64,000 nucleotides of DNA, from NCBI RefSeq assembly GCF_000720725.1, contig NZ_JOCQ01000016.1:1-64000 (forward strand), written 5' to 3'. Positions 16,626-24,072 of this stretch are shown here, in pieces (position 1 is the first letter of the stretch; the number at the start of each line of letters is the position of its first letter). The DNA is from Streptomyces rimosus subsp. rimosus (lineage in GTDB: Bacteria > Actinomycetota > Actinomycetes > Streptomycetales > Streptomycetaceae). The position numbers and the translations under genes are program-made. The notes beneath the pieces are model-generated. The model worked only from the letters and a program-made list of their open reading frames with translations, was not told the DNA's origin and did not search any database.

Positions 16626-17279
16626 ATGAGCCTCCGCCATGCCGTGCTGGGCCTGCTGGCCGAAGCCCCTGCCAGCGGCTACGACTTGATGAAGACGTTC
16701 GACGTGTCGCTCGCGCACGTCTGGCCGGCCACCCAGAGCCAGGTCTACGGGGAGCTGAACAAGCTCACCGACGCGCAGCTCATCGAAGTGGTGGCCCACG
16801 GCCCGCGCGGCCGCAAGGAGTACGCCATCACCAAGGACGGCCGGGCCGAGCTGCACCGTTGGCTCATCGAGGTGGAACCGACCGGCCCGCAGCGCCACGA
16901 CGGCCTGCTGCGCGTCTTCTTCCTCGGCGTACTCACGCCTCTGGAGGCCCGTACGTTCCTCTTGCAACAGGCCGAGCGGGCCGCCCGCGCGCACGGCATC
17001 TACCAGGAGGTCGCCGACAGCAGCGACTGGGACGAGGAAATGGTCGCGGTGTACGGGCGCATCGCCCTGGAATTCGGCCTGCGACAGACCGCCATGGTCG
17101 AAGGCTGGGCCAAGTGGGCCGCCGAAGAGATCAACTCGGACCGGGCACGCCGCGCCCGGGAAGCGGTCCAGGAGCAGGAAGAGAAAACCGAGGAGCGGAA
17201 ACGGGAGAGGCAGGAGCGGGAGCCGGTCGGGGAGGGCGGCAGGGAGAGAAGCAGGGAGAAGAGCAGGGAGGGGAGTTGA
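16626..17279 (+). CDS. PadR family transcriptional regulator
   Basis: 217 residues. N-terminal PadR winged helix: SLRHAVLGLLAEAPASGYDLMKTF, WPATQSQVYGELNKL, GRKEYAITKDG. A helical C-terminal dimerisation domain follows (about 95-185), then a highly charged Glu/Arg/Lys tail (EEKTEERKRERQEREPVGEGGRERSREKSREGS). The ATG lies 7 bases after a TAAAGT -10 and lacks a Shine-Dalgarno, so the mRNA is probably leaderless. Divergent from the oxygenase/membrane-protein operon and next to two GACRTGTC dyads, so it very likely represses both directions. Effector unknown; an apocarotenoid or phenolic compound would be logical. Confidence 0.92.
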   Translation: MSLRHAVLGLLAEAPASGYDLMKTFDVSLAHVWPATQSQVYGELNKLTDAQLIEVVAHGPRGRKEYAITKDGRAELHRWLIEVEPTGPQRHDGLLRVFFLGVLTPLEARTFLLQQAERAARAHGIYQEVADSSDWDEEMVAVYGRIALEFGLRQTAMVEGWAKWAAEEINSDRARRAREAVQEQEEKTEERKRERQEREPVGEGGRERSREKSREGS

Positions 17280-17350
17280 GCGGCGGGCCTTCAGGCGGCC
17301 CCCGGCCTGGGCGGGCCTCGACACTGCTCCGGTCCTGGCGGGCCTCGATG

Positions 17351-17530
17351 TTGCCTGAATCCGGCTCGCTTGAGCCCCGTTCAGCCCTCCGGCTCACGTG
17401 AGCCCCGTTCAGCCCTCCGGCTTGCGTAAGCCCTGTTCAGCCCTCCGACACGCGTGAGCCCCGTTCAGTCCTCCGGCTCGCGTGAGTCCCGTTCAGTCCT
17501 CCGGCTCGCGTGAGTCCCGTTCAGCCTCCG
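17351..17530. repeat. 28-bp tandem hairpin array between convergent genes
   Basis: GTTCAG recurs at 17379, 17407, 17435, 17463, 17491 and 17519, exactly 28 bases apart; a diverged unit precedes at 17351. Each unit has the form GTTCAG(C/T)CCTCC followed by a small stem: GGCTC-acgt-GAGCC at unit 1, GGCTT-gcgt-AAGCC at unit 2 (compensatory change on both arms), GGCTC-gcgt-GAGTC at units 4 and 5. No spacers, so not CRISPR. It lies between the ends of padR (17279) and tetR (17535) and could act as a bidirectional terminator array. Confidence 0.85.
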
Positions 17531-17534
17531 AACC

Positions 17535-18254
17535 TCAGTCCCCGCAGCCCCCGTCGAACGCCCCGTACAAGAAGAGCTCCACCAACTCCCGCGCTCCGCC
17601 GCCCTCTTCTCCCTCGGGCGGCGCCGTCGCCTGCCCGAGCGCGAGGAAAACCCTGGCCAGCGCCTCCGGTGCCATCCGCAGTCGGCCCCGTTCGGGCTCG
17701 AACAGGGCGGTGATCGCGGCCAGTGGAGCCGCCATCGCCTCCTCCCGGCTCCCGGGCGCCGACGTCGGCGACGCGCCCGCACCCGCACCCGCACCCGCAC
17801 CCGCACCCGCACCCGTACGTGCACCCGTATCCGCGCCCGAGCCCCCGCCCCCCGGCACCTCCCGCCCCCGCAGTCGCCCCGTCGCATGCAGCGCGCCGAT
17901 CACCGCCCCGATACGCGACAGGTGCCCCCGCATCGCGTCCAGCGCCTCGGTCAGCCGGTCGGCGAGCGGCTGGTCCAGAGAGATGGCTGCCAGTGATGTG
18001 AGCAGGGCATCAGGGCGAAGGGCCTCGGCCACACAGGCCGCCAGCAGCGCGTCCTTGTCCGCGAAGACGCGGAAGATCGTCGCCTCGCCGATGCCCGCGG
18101 CACGCGCCACCTTCGCGGTGGTCACGGCCGCCCCGTACTCGGCCACCAGGGGCAGCGCGGCCGTGACGATCATCGCCCGGCGCTCGTCGACGCTCATCCC
18201 CGGCGCGCGGCGGCGCCGCCCCGGCGCGCCCGTCGCCCCCACTGCCTCAGCCAT
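17535..18254 (-). CDS. TetR family transcriptional regulator
   Basis: 239 residues. The TetR helix-turn-helix spans about residues 22-68: RRAMIVTAALPLVAEYGAAVTTAKVARAAGIGEATIFRVFADKDALL. The ligand domain is interrupted by a GA-repeat linker (TGAGAGAGAGAGAGASP, residues ~148-165) encoded by a (GCACCC)n hexanucleotide tract at about 17779-17815. Such slippage-prone repeats inside a regulator are unusual. No clear target: neighbours on its strand are pspAB/htpX upstream. The start ATG follows no strong Shine-Dalgarno. Confidence 0.88.
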   Translation of the reverse strand: MAEAVGATGAPGRRRRAPGMSVDERRAMIVTAALPLVAEYGAAVTTAKVARAAGIGEATIFRVFADKDALLAACVAEALRPDALLTSLAAISLDQPLADRLTEALDAMRGHLSRIGAVIGALHATGRLRGREVPGGGGSGADTGARTGAGAGAGAGAGAGASPTSAPGSREEAMAAPLAAITALFEPERGRLRMAPEALARVFLALGQATAPPEGEEGGGARELVELFLYGAFDGGCGD

Positions 18255-18310
18255 GCCGCCAAGTTACGCGAGCCGGCCGCCCGCGCCGGAACCGGCCGTC
18301 ACCGGCCCGT

Positions 18311-18886
18311 TCACAGCCCCGGCGCGCCCCAGACCGGGAACCACCGGCTCAGATCCGCCTCGATCTGCAGGTCGTCGGCAAGCAGCGCACGCATCTCCAG
18401 TTCCAGAGCACTGTCGCGCTTCTCGGTGGACGCGCTTCCTCGACCGGTTTGCGGGGCAAAGGGGTAGAACGTACCGCGCTTGTAGAGGTAGACCAGCGCC
18501 AGCGAGCGTTCCCGGTCGTCCCGGAACCCCATCAGGGAACACAGCAGTTGCGGGCCGAAACCCGCGCCCTCCAGGGAGCTGTTGACCGCGTGCAGGTCAT
18601 TGACCAGGGCCGCGGTGTCGTCGGCGGCGTGCCGCGCGAGCATCCACGTATAGCCGTACTCGTCCTGGCTGAACTCGGCCGGACTGCCCAACAGGCCACG
18701 TACCTCCTCCTGGATGCCGCGGAACGCGCCGCCCTCGGCGCTCGCGAAACACACCGAGCCGAGGCCGGTCGGCCGGAACCCGGCCGCGGCCTGGAGGGTG
18801 ACGGCCGCGGAGGGGAGCGCGAAGAGCCGGTCGAGGTCGGGGCGTACCGGCTTGCTGCGTCCGAGGATGGCGTCCAGGAAACCCAT
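18311..18886 (-). CDS. pspAB: PspA-associated protein PspAB
   Basis: A 191-residue protein whose start MGFLDAILGRSKPVRPDLDRLFALPSAAVTLQ and downstream partner status match what I recall as PspAB, encoded beside HtpX in actinobacteria. No membrane segment, no catalytic motif seen. Presumed role: envelope stress response together with PspA and the HtpX protease. It starts 27 bases after the htpX stop, with AAGGAGAGAGCACCGC just upstream of the ATG, so the two form an operon. Confidence 0.82.
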   Translation of the reverse strand: MGFLDAILGRSKPVRPDLDRLFALPSAAVTLQAAAGFRPTGLGSVCFASAEGGAFRGIQEEVRGLLGSPAEFSQDEYGYTWMLARHAADDTAALVNDLHAVNSSLEGAGFGPQLLCSLMGFRDDRERSLALVYLYKRGTFYPFAPQTGRGSASTEKRDSALELEMRALLADDLQIEADLSRWFPVWGAPGL

Positions 18887-18913
18887 GCGGTGCTCTCTCC
18901 TTGATCGGTCGGG

Positions 18914-19813
18914 TCACGGCCGCCCCAGCTGCGCCGAGATCCGGCCCAGCTGTTCCAGCCGCTGCTCCAGCGTGGGGTGCGAGGACAGCAGCCGCCCGAA
19001 GCTCTCCTTCGAGAACGCCGGCACGAAGAAGAACGCGTTGAACGGTTCGGCCTTGCGCAGGTCCCGCGTCGGGATCCGCGCCATCTGCCCGGTCACCTTG
19101 GTCAGCGCGGCGGCCAGCGCGGACGGCCGCCCCGTCAGGAGCGCGGCGGCCCGGTCGGCGGACAGCTCGCGGTAGCGCGACAGCAGCCGGGTCAGCAGGA
19201 AGCTGACGGCGTAGACGACGGCGCTGACCAGCGTGACGATCAGTACGGCGATCGCCGCGTTGTTGTCGCGGTTGTTGCGGCCGACACCGCTCCACAGGGC
19301 CGCCCGCGTGATGATCCCGGCCAGTACGCCCAGGAACGACGCGATCGTCATGACCGCGACATCGCGGTGGGCGACATGTGACAGCTCGTGCGCGAGGACG
19401 CCTTCCAGCTCCTCCGGCTCCAGGCGCCGCAGCAGGCCGGTCGTCGCGCACACCATCGCGTTCTTCTGGTTGCGGCCGGTCGCGAAGGCGTTCGGTACGT
19501 CCGATTCGGCGACCGCGACGCGCGGCTTGGGCATGTCGGCCAGCGCACACAGCCGGTCGACGGCGCCGTGCAGCTCGGGCGCTTGTTCAGGGGTGACCTC
19601 GCGGGCCCCCATGCTGAAGGCCGCGATCCGGTCGCTGAACCAGAACTGCGCGATGAACAGGGCGCCCGAGATGAGCAGCACCACCACCCACGCGCCCTTG
19701 AGGAGCACCACCAGCACGCCCACCACGACCACGTACAGCAGGCCGATGAAGAACATCGTCGTGACCATGCGCGAGGTCAGGCCGCGGTCGGGGGCGAATC
19801 GGGTTCGTGCCAT
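18914..19813 (-). CDS. htpX: Zinc metalloprotease HtpX (M48)
   Basis: A 299-residue membrane protease. Two N-terminal membrane segments (FFIGLLYVVVVGVLVVLL and AWVVVLLISGALFIAQFWF), zinc site H142-E143-x-x-H146 in AHELSHVAHRD, third ligand Glu in the downstream ELSADRAAALLTG motif. It degrades misfolded membrane proteins from the cytoplasmic face. pspAB follows as the second gene. ATG 19813 has GGAGG about 11 bases upstream. A CTTTAC-GGC-GTAAAG dyad lies ~90 bases upstream and might be its operator. Confidence 0.95.
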   Translation of the reverse strand: MARTRFAPDRGLTSRMVTTMFFIGLLYVVVVGVLVVLLKGAWVVVLLISGALFIAQFWFSDRIAAFSMGAREVTPEQAPELHGAVDRLCALADMPKPRVAVAESDVPNAFATGRNQKNAMVCATTGLLRRLEPEELEGVLAHELSHVAHRDVAVMTIASFLGVLAGIITRAALWSGVGRNNRDNNAAIAVLIVTLVSAVVYAVSFLLTRLLSRYRELSADRAAALLTGRPSALAAALTKVTGQMARIPTRDLRKAEPFNAFFFVPAFSKESFGRLLSSHPTLEQRLEQLGRISAQLGRP

Positions 19814-20158
19814 GCCTCTCAGTCCTCCAAACCGCAGAGTCCGTAGAGCTCACCCGAGGACCACGCGGGTGCCTCTGACCCGATTCTCCCTCTTGCCGGG
19901 CCTTTACGGCGTAAAGCGGAGGCCATGGATTGCGGCGGGGTGGCGGACGGGCCGGGCCGGTAGGTCGGGGGCGCCGGAGCCGACGGACGGAGGCCGCTGG
20001 GGCGGGGGGCGGCCACCTCTACCGGGCCACCCGGCGCCAGGCAGGGCCTCGCCCGGTGCCACTCGCCCCCGTGGCGCCCCGCAGCACCCCGCCCAGCGCC
20101 ACTCGCTCCCGCGGCGCCCCGCAGCGCCCCGCCCGACGCCTTTCCAGCTACAGCCCGG
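19814..20158. other. Intergenic region upstream of htpX with a dyad and a 40-bp repeat
   Basis: 345 bases without a gene. A dyad with arms CTTTAC (19902-19907) and GTAAAG (19911-19916) is the only AT-containing symmetric element near htpX. A 40-bp direct repeat occupies 20056-20135. Both flanking genes are on the minus strand. Confidence 0.55.
20056..20135. repeat. 40-bp tandem duplication
   Basis: Two adjacent 40-base units beginning GTGCCACTCG (20056) and GCGCCACTCG (20096) differ at only about five positions. Both contain GGCGCCCCGCAGC. Located just downstream of the LLM oxidoreductase stop region, in non-coding DNA. Confidence 0.75.
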
Positions 20159-21052
20159 CTACCACCCGAGTTGCCCCAGCCCCTCCGTGGCGATCCGCTC
20201 GAACACCGTGAGATCGGCCTCGAAGACCGAGTCGGCGATCGGCCAGTGCAGTACGAGCTCGTCGATGCCCGCCTCGGCGTGTGCACCCGCGAAGTCCACG
20301 AAGGCGTCCAGCGAAGCGAGCGGACGGTCCGGCGAGAAGCCGGTGAGCATGATCTTCGTCAGCTCCCCGGCGTCCCGACCGGCCTCGGCGCAGGCCTTCT
20401 CCAAGCGGCTGACCTGCCCGCGTACCGCCTCCAGCGACTCGGCCGCGCTGCCGGTCGCGGACACCTTCGGATCGCCGGTCGTCACCCACGCCTGTCCGTG
20501 GCCGGCCGCCAGTTTCATCCCGCGCGGCCCGGTCGCCGCGATCGCGAACGGCAACCTGGGCCGCTGCACACAGCCGGGGATGTTGCGCACCTCGTGGGCG
20601 CGGTAGTGCTCGCCCTCGTAGGAGACCACGTCGTTCGTGAGCAGCCGGTCCAGCAGCGGCACGAACTCGGCGAAGTGGTCTGCACGTTCCCGGGGCGTCC
20701 ACGGCTCCCGGCCGAACGCCGTGGCGTCGAAGCCGGAGCCGCCGGCGCCGACGCCCAGGGTGATCCGCCCGTCGCTGATGTCGTCCAGCGAGATCAGTTC
20801 CTTGGCGAGGGTCACGGGGTGCCGGAAGTTCGGGGAAGTCACCAGCGTGCCCAGGCGCATACGGGACGTAGCGGCGGCAGCCGCGGTCAGCGTCGGCACC
20901 GCGCCGAACCACGGGCCGTCGCGAAAGCTCCGCCAGGACAGGTGGTCATAGGTGTACGCGGTGTGGAAGCCCAACTCCTCGGCGCGCTGCCACACCTCCC
21001 GCCCACCCTCGGACCAGCGGCGGACGGGAAGGATCACGGTGCTCAGTCGCAT
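20159..21052 (-). CDS. LLM class (F420-dependent) oxidoreductase
   Basis: A 297-residue bacterial-luciferase-like TIM barrel. Family marks: RAEELGFHTAYTYDHLSWR, RMRLGTLVTSPNFRHPVTLAKELISLDDISDGRITLGVGAG, AHEVRNIPGCVQRPRLPFAIAATGPRGMKLAA. The GVGAGGSGFDATAFG block matches F420-dependent rather than FMN-dependent members as far as I can judge. Probably a cytosolic F420H2/F420 redox enzyme of unknown substrate. Divergent from the HAD gene and apparently monocistronic. Confidence 0.9.
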   Translation of the reverse strand: MRLSTVILPVRRWSEGGREVWQRAEELGFHTAYTYDHLSWRSFRDGPWFGAVPTLTAAAAATSRMRLGTLVTSPNFRHPVTLAKELISLDDISDGRITLGVGAGGSGFDATAFGREPWTPRERADHFAEFVPLLDRLLTNDVVSYEGEHYRAHEVRNIPGCVQRPRLPFAIAATGPRGMKLAAGHGQAWVTTGDPKVSATGSAAESLEAVRGQVSRLEKACAEAGRDAGELTKIMLTGFSPDRPLASLDAFVDFAGAHAEAGIDELVLHWPIADSVFEADLTVFERIATEGLGQLGW

Positions 21053-21421
21053 ACGTACGAGCCTACGGCCGTACGTGAGAGCCCCCGTGAGCCCTGTGGT
21101 GCTCCAACGCGCGGGGGGCGCACGCCGTAGTCACGTACACGGCCCTGAACGTACATTCGATCCGGTGCGGCACCCGTTCACCCCGACCGCCGTCGCCGTA
21201 CGGTGCCACGCCCCCGGCGTCCGGACAGCCCTCCGCCCACGTCCGGACGCCCGACCGCCCGCGCGCGGACACCCCGCCGTCCGCGCCCGGACATCCCACC
21301 GTCCACGCCCGAACGGTCCGGCACCCGAGCGCAGACGGCCCCTGCCCCTGGACAGGCCGTTCTTCCCCGTAAAGCTCATGCGCGCAACCCGCCGCACGCC
21401 TGTGCGCACATATGCGCGAAG
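21053..21421. other. Divergent intergenic region rich in GTCCGGAC repeats
   Basis: 369 bases with no credible gene. Between about 21215 and 21335 imperfect repeats carry GTCCGGAC or GCGGAC/CGGACA variants about every 25-30 bases (CGTCCGGACAG, CGTCCGGACGC, CGCGGACACC, CCGGACATCC, GGTCCGG). A GTGCGCAC palindrome lies just before the HAD start. Could be binding sites or simple GC-rich repeat drift. Confidence 0.45.
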
Positions 21422-22357
21422 ATGGACTCCGTGACTGATGCCTCCGCCGAGCCGCCGCAGGCTCCCCGGTCCGCCGAAAAAACGATCCGGCTGATCGCCA
21501 CGGATCTCGACGGCACCCTGTTGCGTGACGACAAGACGGTCTCCGGCCGGACGATCGCCGCGCTGGCCGCCGCCGAGCAGGCAGGCATCGAGGTCTTCTT
21601 CGTGACCGGGCGCCCGGCCCGCTGGATGGACGTGGTCAGCGATCACGTCCACGGGCACGGGCTGGCCATCTGCGCGAACGGCGCCGCCGTCGTCGACCTC
21701 CACCACGGCCGCCGCATCGTGGAGATCAGCCCGCTGGAGCGGCCCGCGGCACTCGCGGTGGTGCACGCGCTGCGTGCCGCCGCTCCCGGTACGTCGTTCG
21801 CGGTCGAGCGGACCGGCGGGATCAACTACGAGCCGGAATACCCGCCCTTCCAGCTCGACCCGACCGCCGTCATCGCGCCCGTGGAAAAGCTCCTCGCCGA
21901 ACTGACCCCGGAGGACGCGCGCTCGCCGCTGAAACCGGAGGGCACCGAGGGGCCGCCGGTCCCCGAGGACATCGGTGCCGACCAGCCCGTACTGAAGCTC
22001 CTCGCCCACCACCCCGACCTGGACCCGGACGCCTTCCTGGACCTGGCCCGCGCGCGGGCGGGCGCGCACGCCTCCTTCACCCGGTCCAGTCCGACCGCGC
22101 TCCTGGAGATCAGCGGGCTGGGCGTGAGCAAGGCCGGCACCCTGGCGCGCTGCTGCGCCCAGCGCGGCATCGGCCCGGACCAGGTCGTCGCCTTCGGGGA
22201 CATGCCCAACGACCTGGAAATGCTGGCCTGGGCAGGCACCTCGTACGCCATGGCCAACGCCCACCCCGACGTGCTCGCCGCGACCGGTCTGCACACCCAC
22301 GGGAACAACGAGGACGGCGTGGCGGCCGTCATCGAACGCATCCTGGAAGGCCGCTGA
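21422..22357 (+). CDS. HAD superfamily hydrolase, Cof-type phosphatase
   Basis: A 311-residue HAD phosphatase with a C2 cap. Motif I ATDLDGTLLRDD, motif II FVTGRP, motif III Lys in SKAGTL, motif IV FGDMPNDLEML. This is the Cof subfamily, which dephosphorylates sugar phosphates, pyridoxal phosphate or FMN-type substrates. ATG 21422 is chosen; GTG 21431 is equally possible. A ~25-residue insert (ARSPLKPEGTEGPPVPEDIGADQP) sits in the cap domain. Confidence 0.92.
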   Translation: MDSVTDASAEPPQAPRSAEKTIRLIATDLDGTLLRDDKTVSGRTIAALAAAEQAGIEVFFVTGRPARWMDVVSDHVHGHGLAICANGAAVVDLHHGRRIVEISPLERPAALAVVHALRAAAPGTSFAVERTGGINYEPEYPPFQLDPTAVIAPVEKLLAELTPEDARSPLKPEGTEGPPVPEDIGADQPVLKLLAHHPDLDPDAFLDLARARAGAHASFTRSSPTALLEISGLGVSKAGTLARCCAQRGIGPDQVVAFGDMPNDLEMLAWAGTSYAMANAHPDVLAATGLHTHGNNEDGVAAVIERILEGR

Positions 22358-22554
22358 GGGCCCTCGCGGCAGCGGCCGGCGGCCCGCGGCCCGCCCGGAG
22401 CAGCGTGCGCCGTACGGAAGGCCGACAGCATACGGACGACGGCCCCCCGACCGTACGCACGACGGCCCTCCGACCAAGGGACGGCGCCGCTCCGACCGAG
22501 GCACGACAGCCCCCAGCCGCACAGACGCCCGCCCCACCCCACTCCCCCCTCCCG

Positions 22555-23829
22555 TCACACCCGCACCCCACGCCGCCTCAGCCAAGGCACCGGATCGACC
22601 CCCGACCCCACCTGCGGCGTACGGCGCACCTCGAAGTGCAGGTGCGGCCCGGTGGAGTTGCCGGTCGAGCCTGAGAGCGCGACCTGCTGGCCCGCCCGTA
22701 CCCGCTGACCGGCGCGTACCACCACGGCCGACAGGTGCGCGTACTGCGTGAACGTTCCTGCACCGTGCTGTACGACCATGCTGATCCCGAAGTTGTCGCC
22801 GCAGGTCAGACTGACGACACGGCCCTGGCCCGCGGACCGTACGGGCGTGCCGACCGGCACCGCGAAGTCCTGCCCCGTATGGCGGTGCGCCCAGCGGCTG
22901 CCCGAGCCGCCGAAACCCGCCGACAGCCGGTAGCGCTCCACCGGCCGGATCCATCCCCCACCCGGCGCCGGTGGCGCCTCCGTAGCGGAACGTTTCGCCA
23001 CCGCGGTCACCGTGCCGGGCAGCCTGCCGCACCGGCCGCTCCGGGCCGACTGCCGGGACACCTTGTGCAGCAGCCCGCGGGCCGCTCCCAGGCGGCGGCC
23101 GACGCGTCGGCGCTCCGTGTCGAGCCTGGCCCGGCGGGTGTCGAGCTCCGCGGTGCGGACGTACGCGGCCACGCTGTTCACCGCCAGGGACCGGCTCGCA
23201 CGCAGCGCGTCCAGCGTGTGCGCGGCCAGCAGGCGCTGGCGGCCCGCGGCCTTGCGGTAGGCGCCCGGCACCGCATCCGGAACGCCGGAGGCCCGGGCGG
23301 GCCGCGGGATCGGGAGCCGACGGCCCGTGCGGTACTGCGCGACGGCGATCCGTCCCGCCAGCCGGCGCAGTTCGCCGGCCCTGCGCTGTTCCCGCCGCAG
23401 CTCCGTACGCAGCCGGGCGATCCGGGCGTGACCGGTCCGTGCCGCGTGCAGGACCGCCGCGTACGAGCGTCCGGCCCGCCCCGCGTCCCGGCCCAGCCGG
23501 ATCACCTCCAGGCTCACCGCGGCCAGCCGGTCCGTGTCCCGGTCGTGCGCCGCTGGGAGGCGCAGGGGCGCGGAGAACGGCGCTATGTGCCCGACGGCGC
23601 CCGGTTCGGCAGCGGCCGTCACGGCGGCCGGTGCTCCGGCGGAAGCCGCCCCGGTGGCGGCCGGGGCCGTTCCTGCCGTCACCGACAGCGCCACCACCAG
23701 CGACAATGTCATCCGCGTAGTGCGCAGCACGGCTCTGTGGCGCCGGTGAGCCGGTCGTGCGGCCCGCTCGCCGGCACGCCGGCCGGGGGCCCGTCGCCCC
23801 CGGACCGCTCCGTGCAACCAATCCGGCAT
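22555..23829 (-). CDS. Secreted M23 family (LytM) peptidase
   Basis: A 424-residue exported peptidase. After a long Arg-rich N-terminus, MTLSLVVALSVTAGTAPAATGAASA is a signal peptide. A long coiled-coil-like region rich in Arg/Leu follows (about residues 120-290), as in EnvC/M23 activators. The C-terminal LytM domain has HTGQDFAVPVGTPV, GNFGISMVVQH-like, YAHLSAV and HLHFEV zinc/catalytic motifs. It would cut peptidoglycan cross-links. Start is uncertain: ATG 23829 is used because codon third positions become GC-rich from there; GTG 23730 or ATG 23712, directly at the signal peptide, are alternatives. Confidence 0.85.
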   Translation of the reverse strand: MPDWLHGAVRGRRAPGRRAGERAARPAHRRHRAVLRTTRMTLSLVVALSVTAGTAPAATGAASAGAPAAVTAAAEPGAVGHIAPFSAPLRLPAAHDRDTDRLAAVSLEVIRLGRDAGRAGRSYAAVLHAARTGHARIARLRTELRREQRRAGELRRLAGRIAVAQYRTGRRLPIPRPARASGVPDAVPGAYRKAAGRQRLLAAHTLDALRASRSLAVNSVAAYVRTAELDTRRARLDTERRRVGRRLGAARGLLHKVSRQSARSGRCGRLPGTVTAVAKRSATEAPPAPGGGWIRPVERYRLSAGFGGSGSRWAHRHTGQDFAVPVGTPVRSAGQGRVVSLTCGDNFGISMVVQHGAGTFTQYAHLSAVVVRAGQRVRAGQQVALSGSTGNSTGPHLHFEVRRTPQVGSGVDPVPWLRRRGVRV

Positions 23830-24072
23830 ACCTGGACACATGCGCAGATGGTTGCCCGTATAACTCGGACCCTCACAGAAACGATTCGCCTGCACCCGTT
23901 CGCAGCGCTCCGAACGGAGCAGCACGACACCCGCGAAATGGCCGGAATCAACCGCTCAGGCAATCACGGCACATCACTCGAATACCGGCTGAACCATATG
24001 GACGCATCCGGCCGGGCCCCGCCGGGCATCGGACGTGCGGACGCCACCCACTCCACACCGGACCGCCCCACC

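Noticed and set aside
17351..17530. CRISPR-like regular repeats
   Set aside because: Units are directly adjacent with no unique spacers, and there are no cas genes in the window.
21131..23839. 902-codon minus-strand frame over the HAD and M23 genes
   Set aside because: Arg/Gly-rich translation with no domain; both underlying genes are well supported in other frames.
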